From Lunularia cruciata (taxonomy: Eukaryota; Streptophyta; Marchantiopsida; Lunulariales; Lunulariaceae), in the NCBI GenBank assembly GCA_948567375.1, contig OX419755.1:66344944-66408943 (forward strand): DNA of 64,000 bases, read 5' to 3'. Below, in pieces: positions 47,707-59,639 of the stretch. The translations under genes were made by a program, and so were the position numbers. A model generated the notes under the pieces. It was not told the DNA's origin, did not search any database, and worked only from the letters and a program-made list of their open reading frames with translations. Position 1 is the stretch's first letter. Every line of letters starts with the position of its first letter.

Positions 47707-50700
47707 TCAACTTAAAGCTATGGACCACTCGAGCGTTTCCCCAGCACACATGGGAACAACCTTGCCAGATCCAAAAGTATACTCAGTTGGTACATTCATC
47801 GGGATTTTCTCAAGAGTGATTGTTGAAGTATTTCTTGGAAGTCTGTAGAAGTCAGGACCATTGAAGCTGGCAAACGACTCGAGCTTGTCAAGAGCACCGA
47901 CCTGGATGCATGATTCAAGATCGTCAGTCTTCAAGATCCAAGCGAGAACACTCGATGTGGACTTAGACTAAGGTTCACATAAAACAATCGCATATGGTTT
48001 GGCTGGAAAGACAGCAGTAACCTCTGACTCAAACCAGCAAAAGCTATGCCCACATTGTTTGACCGCTCGAAGTTTGGTCAACACAAATCTCATCCTTAGA
48101 CTCACAGCTGTAGACAGTTCATCTTACTTGCTCAAAGGCTCGAGCATACAGCGACAACGCGATAGGAGCGGAGTAGATACCCGCACATCCACAAGGAGCC
48201 TCCTTGGTGTGTCGTTCATGTGGAGCACTATCGGTTCCAAGAAAATATTTCTTACTTCCACTTGTGACAGCAGATACTAGCGCTTGTCCTTGTATAAAGA
48301 AACACACAGGAACACGCCGGTATCACAAAAATAGGCAACAACATCTGGACTAAGGCTGGTACTTTTTACTCAGTAATTTCCTTGGAAATGCTTAAGATGC
48401 ACAGTCTACCCAGGTGTGCGCAATTTGAGATTGATATTCTCTGACGATATTTGAGAAATAGGAGCAGAAGCCGTTTGAAGAACGGGGGATCCTGAACCTA
48501 GTAAGTAAGGAACCGAGACCGTGCATATGAAACGCAAGCATGTAAGTGTGCAGATCGAAAATTGCATCTAAGGAAATGGAAATTAAGTGAATCTAAAATA
48601 CTAAGATAAGCAGAAATAAAGACATAATTGATGCATATCATAAGTAGCACCGACACAGAACTAGTATACATCATGTAATAACAAGAAAGATACAACCGAT
48701 TAAGCATCTGAAATTGAAAGCCGGGGAGGACCATGAAACAGAGAAACATCGAGCAAGGAGCAGAAGACAGAGCTTTAATCGAGGATGGGTGGAGTTGAGC
48801 GAAGTGGGAGAGGAGTGGATGGTGTCTTGGCTGGGTCAAGGCGATGCGTGAGAGGACTGGATATGAGGAAATGAGAGCAGAAGCCGTTCGAGGAGCGGGA
48901 GATCCGGAACTCATTAAGTGCAAATGTAATGCAGATGAAATGGATACAGGATATATACTAATCGAAATGAATAGTAAATGCGGAAAGGAGATGAAATGAC
49001 GGAAAGGAGATCTAAGAATTCGAATGTAAGGCGAAACAACAGACATAATCTAAATATTTCCTGCTCAATACTAGTACAGAACTCCTATACATCATGTAAA
49101 CGATAAGAGCTAAGCAAAGCATATAGAGAAATGGACCACAACCTTAAATCAAAGACCAGCATATAATCGAAGACTGCTAAGCGAGACATAAAAGATAAGT
49201 AATCTGAAATCGGAAGTCGGGCTGAAATCATGAAGTTGAGAGACGTGTACGAACCATGAAACAGACAAACATTGAAATAGCATTAGGTGAGGATGGGTGG
49301 GGTGGAACGAAATGGGAGAGGAGTGGATGGTGTCTTGGCTGAGTCGGAGCGAAGTTAAACTGACAAACATCGGAAGAGCATTAGGTGAGAATAGGTGGAG
49401 TGTAGCGAAGTGGGAGAGGACTGGATATGAGGATATAGTGTGTATCACAGCATGCTCTATGACCGCATGAGTCCTAAAACACGAAACATTGAAGGATATT
49501 CTCTGAGGATATGGATACTTACTAACACCTAAACGCCTAAGTGCAGGAAAGCTGATCTGGACAATAACAGCTACTATTTAGGGGTGCGAGAGACTTACTG
49601 TGTTCCTCCCTCTTAAGTACAGGTAGACAATAATTGTGCGGCCTTAAACCTCCTTGAAATATTGCATTTCTATTAAGCAGCAAGTGCTGGGGCGTAACCG
49701 TGGCAGCAATACATCCTGGAATGATCATATGTAATATGTCAAGTGACATGCTTACTTGAATCCAAATTAATCCTGACAGAGAAGTTTTAGACATGTAATT
49801 TCCAAAATTCCAGCTTAGTTACTGGTCAGTGACGAGAAACTGTTTATTCACTCCATAGATGCAATTCTCTTCATCAGATATGGGAAATGAGAGCAGACGC
49901 CGTCCGGAGAACGGGGGATCCCTTCATCACATACATCAGTGTCGATATCAGCAGATACTAAATAGACGCAAAGAGCTGCAAAAACTGAAAGATTTAGAGC
50001 CCGCTAATTGATAAATCCAACCCGTATACACTAAGGGGACACAGAAACTTCACCACATTCTTGCAAATCCAAATCATAAGCTGGCAACCAGGACATAAGT
50101 TACCATATATTTTAGAAGCATAGTACACACCATGTGGTACCAGCGTCACCACAGTTCCTAATATTGATGGTACAGACATGGGTACATGCACTACCAGTTG
50201 GGCATGATTCGACGAACTCAACAGCATCTCGGGTGGTGATGTGCTCCATGACTATTCGAAGATGTGGCAACCTCTTGACAAGGGGCGAAAGCACAGTCTC
50301 AATGAAACAGCGCTCTCGGTCGAATATGTCCACAGAGGAATCCGCGACCTCCCCGTGCACCTGCGCAAACCCGTGTGGGAAGTTGAATCGTACGAACCGT
50401 GATTGTTGTTTAAGGAGTGCAAGAGTCTCTTCAAAGAGAACTTCTAGCGGAAGACGTCGTGGTCACTGTGATAGTGGTATCACGACGTAGTTGATGGGCA
50501 ATGAGCAATTAACAGCTAAGCGCTTCGTTCTGACTTTCACCTCATTTCGGTCCGGCACTAATTCTACAACGAAATACAGAATATATTTTGCGTTCCGCAG
50601 TTTGTTCTATCTATCGGAAGGATAAGAACATGTTACCAGCAAAGGGAGCCCTTGTGTGGCCATTTCTTCGAGCATTGGCATACATTTATTGAAAAGATCG

Positions 50701-51353
50701 GTTACTCCTGCTTGTGAGTTCGTAGTTGCTCCAGCTGGATATAGTTTTACTGCCACTACTAAGCCGCTCTCTTCTGCAGACATATTGGATCATTATTAGC
50801 GAAGGTACTAATCTTATTATTCAGCCCTAAAGTCAATCAGATGCCATAGAGTCAATCTTACGCTTCTACATAACACATGACTCTTTTTCTACGAGAGCCT
50901 AATATTCAGAAGTAGCAGAAAAGGGTGATAGATAAACAGCAGATACATGAAACGAGACACCGGAAAGAAAGGAGAACTTACTTGCGAGCTTGATCTCATC
51001 AACCGTTGTAGAATCTGTAAGATAAAGAGTCATCAATGGCCGAAATTCAGTATCGCTAGGTAACACTGATAGAATCCGCTCTCGGTATTCCCTAGCTCCG
51101 GCTACAGTGGTGACCGGAGGCTTCAAATTAGGCATTATAATAGCCCTGCCGAATGATGATGCGCTGGAAAAGAACACCCGTAGTAAGCACTTGCAAACAG
51201 TCAGGGACGAAAGCATGTCAACGAGTTAGGATGCGGAAAATTGCCAATTGCTTACCTGTGAGGCACAACGGAGGAGAGGACATCTCCATCGCGGAGATGG
51301 AGATGCCAATCATCAGGTCTAGTGATAGTGAGTCTTCGCGTTTCATTTGACAT
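47707..51353 (-). CDS. PYR4: Dihydroorotase (pyrimidine synthesis)
   Basis: Seven exons join in phase: 51353-51256, 51163-50982, 50773-50637, 50360-50195, 49715-49599, 48288-48128, 47901-47707, giving 351 residues from the ATG at 51,353. It cyclises carbamoyl aspartate to dihydroorotate, the third step of UMP synthesis (plastidic in plants). It is the PyrC-type class: the first metal-site histidines are in WHLHLRDGD (H17, H19), the carbamylated lysine is K103 in [10 protein letters not shown], further histidines are H141 (VHGEV) and H179 (EHITT), and the catalytic Asp is D253 in GTDSAPH. The length equals E. coli PyrC; plant forms are longer by a transit peptide, so translation may begin upstream (see the candidate exon at 52,425-52,587, or ATGs at 51,509 and 51,422). 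Two introns, 1.3 kb and 0.5 kb, hold locally repeated DNA. Confidence 0.92.
48430..49440. repeat. Tandemly duplicated DNA inside a dihydroorotase intron
   Basis: The 1,310-bp intron (49,598-48,289) contains repeated blocks: GAGCAGAAGCCGTT at 48,462 and 48,874; ACAGAACT.. TATACATCATGTAA near 48,655 and 49,077; GAGGATGGGTGG with GGAGTGGATGGTGTCTTGGC at about 48,781 and 49,289; and a partial third copy near 49,384. Periods range from about 410 to 510 bp, so copies have gained or lost sequence. A further GAGCAGACGCCG copy lies at 49,890 in the preceding intron. Confidence 0.7.
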
Positions 51354-52424
51354 TCGGCCGTATCCTTCTTTTGATGCCTTTAGCGTTGTCTGCACACTGC
51401 AACATGGGTACTCATCCTTCATAATCGGAATGAAACGAAGAAGAGGAGAACGTGTACGGTAAAATAGGTGCAAGTAAGGACGATAGCCACTACCTAATAG
51501 CCAAGGCATAGGTGAGACTTCCGATAAAAAACGATGTGGCCAACAACTTCCTGTTCTGACTTAGACTAAGGTCTTCAAGCTCATGAGCATTTGAAGAAAT
51601 TAATCGCGGTTGAAGAAGGCTACGTCTAAACCTCGTCGAATTTAGTATAAAGTATTCTATCCTAAAGTCAATCTGAATAAACAGCCAGGACAGTAGGCCG
51701 CTGTAAGTTTGGCCCTGAAAATACAAACCAGAGCTTCGATGTTTGGTTGGTGAGTGTGTCAACGACGAGGAGAGTAGGGGACAGTATCGAATGAAGGCGT
51801 ATGGCAAGCAAGAGGACGACCGAGCACATGAAAGGCATGGAAACGGGAATTGTTGACGTAGGGAATGGGCTAAATGAGTGAGCGGCAGAAACGAACTTGA
51901 CGGTGTTATACGATTCACAGCATCTGTCAACTATGAGGCTCCGTTTACAGCCTTCACAGTCTACATCCGATTGACCAAGTTATTTCTAAGTGTTTACAAT
52001 TATCCAGAAAGTTTCCTCACAGAAACGCTTCCTCGGTTCGAAGTGCTAAATTCTCGAGTAAAAGGACATATCTGAAGATTCTAGCATAGAAGACTTTCTA
52101 TCTGCATTAAGAATCGCTTCCCAATAGAGTTCAATTTTCTGAATCCACAAATTCCTGATTCTGACGTGACTCTGACCTCTGCTGCTTGCATGTAAATTAC
52201 GGGACAGGCACTCCGTCGCCGTCCGTCTCCTGAAATCAAGAGTTGCTTCAGAAACATATACAGGTGAATTCACGTTCTAAATCTTTAGGATGTACAACTC
52301 ATCCACCGAAGATATCGCACACATGATACATAGCAGATAGTGTAATCTGCTATGTCTATTAAAGAATGCAATTCTAAGTCCAATAATTCCAGCTAAAGTC
52401 CTCATTATCTGTGGGGCAGCGTAC

Positions 52425-52587
52425 CTTGAGGGACGAGCTGAACAGGAAGCGAGTTCCACAAGGAGAGAGATTTCCGCAGCTGGATTGGCACCATCGTAGC
52501 AGATTCCGACGCAGCTTTATGTTTCGAGCACCTCCGGAGTATGCGAGGGGAAAACCTTTCAAATCCGCTCACAAAGTAAGACTTCAA
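52425..52587 (-). CDS. Candidate 5' exon of dihydroorotase (transit peptide), tentative
   Basis: Minus-strand frame of 54 codons plus one base from an ATG at 52,587 to a good donor (CTCAAG|GTACGC at 52,425/52,424). The peptide starts MKSYFVSGFERFSPRILRR and is rich in Ser, Arg and Lys with few acidic residues, like an organelle transit peptide. Its phase fits an acceptor CTATTAG near 51,496 that leads into the dihydroorotase frame. This is inference from phase and composition only; the plus-strand frame at 52,411-52,611 could equally be noise, as could this one. Confidence 0.3.
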
Positions 52588-53918
52588 TCGACTGCTAGTA
52601 CACTCTCTTAATGATCGCAGGCTTGAAAAAGCTGCAGGTCTGTCACATTCGTGAAAAGCACGAGCAACTTTCTTATGAAGAGCTTGCCATCGCTAAATGC
52701 ATTCAAGTCAAAATTATGACAAGATCATCATGAGTACTCTCGTGTCTCAGTGTAGGGATTTATGACATCCTCGTGGATTTAATGTGCCCTCCTGCACCCT
52801 AACCAAGTCGTGTACTGCAGTTGAAGGACTGCACCAGCTGTCTGTAACTTGTGGGCTTTCTTGTCTCATGCCGTAAACCCTTGCATCCTAGGGATCGCTT
52901 GTCTGGGTGAGAGATGAGAAGGAAAGAGACGCAGAGAAGGATGCATGCACCTCCGAGTGCCGGTATGGAACCATTTCACAGCAGTGTTTCAAGGGAGAAG
53001 AGTCAGATACTTAGGACATATAGGAAATTTCTATGTTCTGTCGTGATGAAGATTGGAGCGCTATTTAGATGAAGGATGAGAAATGTGTCTCGACTACTGC
53101 CATCTTCACGTAGATTAGCTAGATTTGGAAGTAAGCTGCGTCGGGAAAGTATGCAACTGCTAGCGGTGAACCAAGCGATTCTGGCAGCAAATTTTCGTGG
53201 TTCTTACAAATGTTCGTTTTTAAAGCAGCAAACCATTTTGCTGAAGCTATGGCCACCGACCAATCCACTTGCTCTTAACTAAAGTCCATTCATCCAGTGG
53301 AAGCGGCCTGTTCGTTATCTTACGACAGATATATTTTTTCAGCACAGGTTTTCATCATAATCCATAACAGTCCTGTCCATGTCCACTCCAAAATGTGTTC
53401 AGCATTCCGAACATATTCCTACCTCAAACCCCTTGCCTCTTGGGTGACACCGAAGACGGGAAGAAATTCCTCGTTCATATCACGAGCGAAAGACAAGCAT
53501 ATTACTCCTAAAAAGTCTTCTCTTTTTTACAGGGCATAATCGAGACACTCCAGCTGGACGCCTGAACAACACGTCAGAATTAGGCACCCTGAGTGTTTAC
53601 CAGGAATTGCGTCAACTGGAGAGAATTCGTTTTAAACCTACCGCGTAGCATCAAAGTGGGATTATTTACTCGCATACTGGAGGCCTTCACACAAGAGCGA
53701 ATCAAACCACGTGCACCATAAAAAGTGTGCAAGTGGATCCTCAATTTCCCACGAACAAGACTCTTATGAGCTGCCAGCCCTTCTATCGAGATGCAAGCAA
53801 GATAGCCCACGAATTGGAAGTTGGCACAAGCAGTGGGTGACATGATTTGAGTATACATGAAGAAAATGCGAAGGATAGATACAAAATGGATTGAGAAAGA
53901 CATGAGACAAGTGAGGTT
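52588..53918. other. Interval before the NC2-alpha gene
   Basis: No gene, RNA or repeat recognised. Open frames are short and without motifs. It holds the 3' region of the NC2-alpha gene and upstream DNA of dihydroorotase. Confidence 0.5.
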
Positions 53919-56312
53919 TTAACCGTCTTCATCATCTTCACAATCATAATCATCTTCATCTGGATGCATAGTTGTATGCCTATCTTGTAAATGTCCTACC
54001 CCTAATTCTGGTATTTCTACACTGAGAGTTGGTGGCCAGCTTGGAGGCGGCCTTTCCTGCTCTATTTCACTCTCTTGTTCTTCCTCCTCCTCTTTGACCT
54101 CTTTGTCGTGTGCCACAGTCGCGACATCACCATTTTCATCTAAGTCCAGATTTAGGTCGAACTCAAATTTTATTTGTGATCGACCTGCAGATGATGCCAC
54201 GGGTTCTAATATGGGAACATCTTCCTGCTTGGCTCTGGTAGCGACCGCTTCTATCGTAAATCTCTCAGCAGACCTCTCTAGTGGGGGTGGCGGGCTATTA
54301 TCAGGTTCCGACTCTTCAAACTTCTCAACTTGCACCCTCGCCCCATTTCTTCCTCTTCCTCTACCCCGCCCTCTACCGCGTCCTCTACCAGGAGTAGCTG
54401 GCTGAATTTCCTGAAATGCAGAAAGAACATGGTCCGTGTAAGAAGCAGACATGTTGAGTAATGTGATATAGGACCAGTTGTAAACAGCCCAGTTCCACAC
54501 CCAGAGACATGAAGTAAAAGCAGACATGATGAAACAGCCATGAAGTAACAAAGAAGAAAGGTGTCTAATTCCCCTGCTCTAGTGCTGGATATTTTTGGGG
54601 CTCTAGTGCGGGTGACCAGGCTGCTATGAAGGAAGGTTTGATATTCGTCTTTCCTGGTAGTAATCAATGAAAATACACGAGAGAATGCTGCACGAGACGG
54701 AAATTTAGTGACACCTGATGTTACCTCTTCTACTGGTTTTGCTAATTTTGCACGAGGGATGGGCGGACATGTGACATCCGATACCACATCTTTAGCTTGT
54801 TCTGCAAGAGGTCCGGGTGGATGTCACATCTAATGCCTGTTTATCAAGATGTACGTTTCAAAATAATCCACCAGGCAGACTTGAATGATGAGGTATGTCT
54901 TGCACTTACAGCTTTCGGCCGTTTAACGACATCCTCCTCCTCGCTGTCATCGTTGTCTCCATCCGACACTTTCCTGCAAACAACAACAACACAACCATAT
55001 CAGTTGCACGAATCGACGAAAAGGACCAAAAGCTCACGACTCTATGGGAACCCCAACAGGGCCCCATGGACAGCCATTCAACCCCACTACAGGAATCAGA
55101 GGACAACAAGATATGATGGACATGAGAGGACTCTGTCACGACGGGGTTAGTGAGAAACTTTAGTTCTTCGAGTGATGATCCAATAACCGCAGTTTGCATT
55201 ACCGAATGCTAAAAATTGACTAGAAAGCACATCCATCGATTTTTGGCTTCATTGCTTACCTTCTTCTGCCACCATTTCTCTCCTCAGAGCCTATATCAGT
55301 TCCAATGTCAGGTACCTTGGAGACGACTTCCCCCAAAAAGTCAAATACATTATTCTGTTGTACACACTGCTTCCTGCGGACAGATCCCCAAAATACACGT
55401 CAGGATCACAGTAAAAGACCCTCTTAAATTTAACTATGCTAATGGTTTGACTATTTCTCTATACAACTGGTAGATGATCAGAATTGTCCGCTAATTTCCG
55501 ATCTAGAAGCTACCACATGTCCAACCAAAAGACCTCACGTGCAAGCAAGATAAACAAACGACGTACTTAGAGCACTGCAAAAAATACATAGCCTAATAGC
55601 ACTTCATACCCCAGTGCAATGAGTATTTAAAGAGGGATCATGCACTTACAGATGCAGGGCACTCATGGTTTTGGCTCCCCTTCTGAGGGTAATATCATAC
55701 GTCTTGTTGCACAAATTTTGAAGAAAAAGCTCAAGAGCCTTGGCTGCGGCAGGTAGACACAATCCTTACATGGTTAGTTGAGAATTTTCTTAACTTGCAT
55801 GGTAATTAAATCCGTGACATTTTCCTCCGCTTCATGTCGCGCAACTAATTACAAAGAGATGTCAGCTGGGCTTACAGATTAGAACGGGCGTTGCCATCGC
55901 AATCTTTCCGACTTCTTCATCAGCCTGCATTATCTTCTTGATACGAGCCTGCGTGTCTCAGACAGTCCAATGTGTCAGTAGATGTACCACTTGATATTCC
56001 CCTTGTATCTTTTGATGACGGGCTTCCTTGAGCAGTAAATAAAACAGGAACAGACCTGGTGACTTGTTAAGTAGCCTATATGACATACATACACTACCGC
56101 GGAGACTTAAGAGTATCCTACCGCCTTAAGGTAGACCCTAATATCAGTTTAGCAAACAGTTAATCAAGTCAAGACAGACTGTAAACATTCTAACGAGAGG
56201 GGGATAAACTTAAAATATATCTGATACTCCAGTTGTAGTATTGCAGACTATAAATATGTATAAAAGCGAAGTAACTTACCGCCGGAAAACGAGTATCCAG
56301 CTTCTTCTTCAT
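53919..56312 (-). CDS. DRAP1: NC2-alpha / DRAP1, histone-fold corepressor subunit
   Basis: Six exons join in phase: 56312-56280, 55948-55876, 55743-55650, 55373-55260, 54973-54910, 54410-53919, giving 289 residues. The N-terminal histone fold (about 5-90) begins KKKLDTRFPA and contains ARIKKIMQADEEVGKIA, SKALELFLQNLC and TYDITLRRGAKTMSALHL, diagnostic of NC2-alpha among NF-YC-like proteins. NC2-alpha pairs with NC2-beta (Dr1), and the pair clamps TBP on TATA DNA, blocking TFIIB and TFIIA. After the fold comes an acidic patch, a basic VVKRPKA, then an Arg-Gly run (about 134-147), as in plant homologues, and a Glu/Asp-rich tail ending DYDCEDDEDG. The first exon codes only 11 residues, so the start at 56,312 rests on the family's short N-terminus. 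An extra 77-nt exon-like segment lies in the last intron. Confidence 0.9.
54735..54811 (-). other. Exon-like 77-nt segment in the last NC2-alpha intron
   Basis: Flanked by CTCTTGCAG and GTAACA, it encodes, in one frame, QAKDVVSDVTCPPIPRAK and LAKPVEE, a protein-like stretch. 77 is not a multiple of three, so its inclusion between exons 5 and 6 would shift the frame. It could be a poison exon, a part of an alternative 3' end, or a chance frame. Confidence 0.3.
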
Positions 56313-58019
56313 CCTGGACCCTATTTTTTTGACCCCACTCTTCACGTTTCAGAAAAACTCCACTTATAATTACCACAGAGCTTCAACCTAATTTCCCCAA
56401 AGTAGCAACCTTGTCTCGTTAAGACCGGCATAAGAAGACCTTCACACCACCCGTGTCATACCCTGTGCCTTTCTATCACCTACGTACATCATCCTCGTCT
56501 GCTACTGCCGGCCATTATTATCTGCGCTTCTCGTTCCCCGCCAAATGCATATAACCCTACTTCCCTCCCCCGTATCTTTCCAACCCCTGCTTCTTTGCCA
56601 TTTTCTCAGCCCGTCCAACTCCGAACCTTTACTCTTCGTCCTAAGTGCAATTCCTCTTCTCCTCCTCCTCCTCCTCCTATTCCTCGTCTCCCCAGCGCAG
56701 CAGTCTACAGTTTCTTCCCCTCTCGTTCGACCACCGCCGGCCTGACCCCGCTTCTTTCCTTCGACAATTATCAAACTACTGCACACAAAAAAATAATCCC
56801 CTAATTTCATCGAGAGAAAAGGCTGCAAACACCATCGCACTGGTCGTCCCCCTTTCACCACCACCGGCAGCACGTCCCAATCTTTCCTGCCAACTCGGCG
56901 TTCCGTTCTTGATCCCTTCTGCTGCTTCTTCTTGCTACGATGCCCGTCTCCTCATCTCGTTCGTTCCACCTGCTGCTACTCCGTTCGTCGGTCGTTCCTT
57001 CTCCTCAATGCTTTCCCAGTTCCTCTCCTCGTCACCTTTGGGTCTCCCAGGTCTTTATGCTCCTGCGCTCTCAGCTCTCGTCCTTTCTTGGTACTCCGTT
57101 TCGTCCCTTCGTCCGTCCGGCAAGGGCCGGACGGACGACGGCGAAAACGTCCGCTGGCTTTACCTCCTTTTCAAATATTTTAACGACGTATCCAAGCACC
57201 CAATATCTACATCTTTACCGCCCATTTTGGATCGGGCTACGCTGCTGCACCTGTGGATCTTCTCATCCGACGGAGGGGACGTGCACCCTCCATGGCTGAG
57301 AACACTTTTGAAGTTGTCAGAATTCTGACGTCCCCGATCCTTTCCGTGTGTCCTGTTAAATGAAGATCCTTGAGATCCTAACCGTCCAATTTTCACGGGG
57401 CATCTGATCTTCGTCAATGGTAAACAGTAGACGAGACGAAAGACCAGGACCGACCATCGATCACAGAGACGTCCTTGTTATGTAAAAGTACACTGATAGG
57501 TACTTCCGGCGGGGCATGCAACCGACGGCGGACTTCCCTTTACTGAAACATAGATGCGAGCGCCGCCAAATCTGACCGGGAATCTCAGCGCCGGCATTAC
57601 TTGCCCCATCACAATCTCCTCCCTATGTATCCATGAAGGTCGCGGACTCAGCCAATAATTGTCAGTCAGAGAGCTTACTGATTTCGCTGCAATTTGTCGT
57701 TTGACTCTGCGGATGTGCTTTACATTAAGTGATTTGTACCCTACTCTATATCAATGCTTCGTACTCCAACGCATACCTCGTTCTAATGACACTCAAACAA
57801 AAGGTTTATCTTCCATTTGTTGTCTTCTTCGTGTTATGAAATTCAATCCGCCATGTTTGAGTTGCATGGTGTATTTAGCTCTTATAGTCACACTCTACTT
57901 ATTGGAATGTTCCATGTGTTGGTTGATGAGATCTTCTTCCCTTACTATCCAATGTGCGTCCTTACATAGCCGTTCGGATCCACAAGTGATTTCTGGTTTG
58001 AAGCTATTTACGTGAACTT
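56313..58019. other. Upstream region of NC2-alpha with CT-rich tract
   Basis: Contains a (CTC)n microsatellite near 56,655-56,677 and a strongly pyrimidine-rich plus strand to about 57,150. Several frames stay open at once here, the longest 227 codons (56,645-57,328, Ser/Pro/Leu-rich), which is expected from CT-rich DNA and shows no family motif. I do not call a gene, though a Ser-rich leader of an undetected plus-strand gene is possible. AT-rich repeat DNA begins near 58,000. Confidence 0.45.
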
Positions 58020-59206
58020 TTGAATACTTCTACAGGGATAAGTGCTAAACTTTTGGAATATTTTATTCTCAAAGAAAAATAAAAACATTTAAATAATACA
58101 ACGATTTGAAAAGAATCTGTCCCGATAATAAACCAATCTTAATTGTCGAATTAAAGCAAATACTCTATCCTTCACTAAGTATACTTTAAGCCATGTTGTT
58201 AAACTTGGACTGTGCGTAACCATGACATAAGTAGTCATACAAAAATTTAGACCTTATAATGAACTTCTTTATCTTGAATGATAGTTGATTAATTGTAAAT
58301 ATTTATAAATTCCAGTAAAGAGGAACAAATATTATCTTCATAGATCTCATTCACTTTAAATAAGTCTTATTTCGTGAACATTAGCATAACAACAAACAAA
58401 ATCCTCATGGTACCAAGACAAACAAATAATACAAACACCATAATAAGATATAAACAGCAAGAAAAATGAATAGAATTTACATATTATATATAATAAGCAA
58501 ATCAAAAGGGAATAACCTGAACATGGACTCAAAAAGACATTCATTTACTGTTAAATGCCAAGCATATACATCTACTTATTGTCAATATTACTTACTTTTT
58601 AAGATAAGATGTCTTATAGCAACCACTTGTATTATTCTAGCCATCTAAATAAGGAAAACTATCAAAAGATTCCAAAGTCAATTAACTTACTAATACACAA
58701 TAATGATATATATAACAACTTGTGTTTCTTCCTATTACTAAAAATATAACATAAAAACTTCCCTTTTGTTAGGTTTTAGAAGGAAACTTTAATTTCAAGT
58801 TCCAATGGAAGACATACCTCACACTCATTCATACTTAAATATAATAATATTTTTCATGTTATTTATTTGATAATTTCAAGGATTTTAATCTACAAATGAA
58901 ATTAGAATGATGAAATTAGCATAAGCACTTGTGAAAACTTAATTTGACATCCTTTTTAAATATATTAATATGCAGTGCAATAACATGCATGGAAATATTT
59001 AAAACATTTATAAATGCTCGCCAAACTACTCAAAAGCTTATATCTTATGCCTTTCATTAAATATTATTACTATATTCATGATAGCTTTGATATTTTACTC
59101 CATTGTCTTATGCTTTCCATTGGACCTTTGTGTCTCAAGGAGGGACCTTTTGACTCAACCTCTTTGTACTAGAGCTCCCATCTTGATTTCCCACCTTCAC
59201 TTCTAC
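58020..59206. other. AT-rich stretch, nothing recognised
   Basis: Very AT-rich, frames of at most about 60 codons, probably eroded transposon sequence. It marks the right edge of the gene island. Confidence 0.5.
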
Positions 59207-59608
59207 TATAACAATATGGAGTTTAGCGATGAAGTTAGTCAAGGCTAACAAAGAAATGAATAGGCAAAATTAGGCTAAAATATTCTATAAACATCTAGGA
59301 AGCTTCTTGAGAAGCTTCCTGGCTAGCTTAGCTCACACCCCAAGTAGATGGCTTCCAATTAGCTTAGCTTACATGCAAAGTAGACAATTTCTATTAGGAA
59401 GCTTCTTGAGAAGCTTCTCGATTAACTTGGCTTGCACTCCAAGAAAGTTGCTCAATGAACCTTCTTGAGAAGCTTCTCAAGAGCCTTGTATGCTCTCTAG
59501 ATTTACCAAAGCCAAAGCTCATGCTAGGCATTTGGAGTTTCCCATTCTTGAGTGTCCCAATGTGATCTTCCATTTTCTTATTTCTCTTCTCAATCTCAAT
59601 CTTTTACA
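59207..59608 (+). mobile_element. Solo LTR of the chromovirus family
   Basis: 402 bp from TATAACAATATGGAGTTTAG to TCTTTTACA, matching the LTRs of elements A-C in order, including the GAA/TTC blocks (about 59,290-59,490). A perfect TCTAC duplication flanks it (59,202-59,206 and 59,609-59,613), so it arose as a complete insertion that later collapsed by LTR-LTR recombination. The TATA box is altered. Moderately diverged. Confidence 0.9.
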
Positions 59609-59639
59609 TCTACTTACCTAAGTATGATAACACTTCTAC

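Noticed and set aside
29720-56312. A metabolic or biosynthetic gene cluster
   Set aside because: The five genes act in unrelated core pathways and face different directions; nothing suggests joint function.
56645-57328. 227-codon plus-strand Ser/Pro-rich open frame
   Set aside because: The strand is CT-rich, so several frames stay open together; no motif, and codon content follows the base bias.
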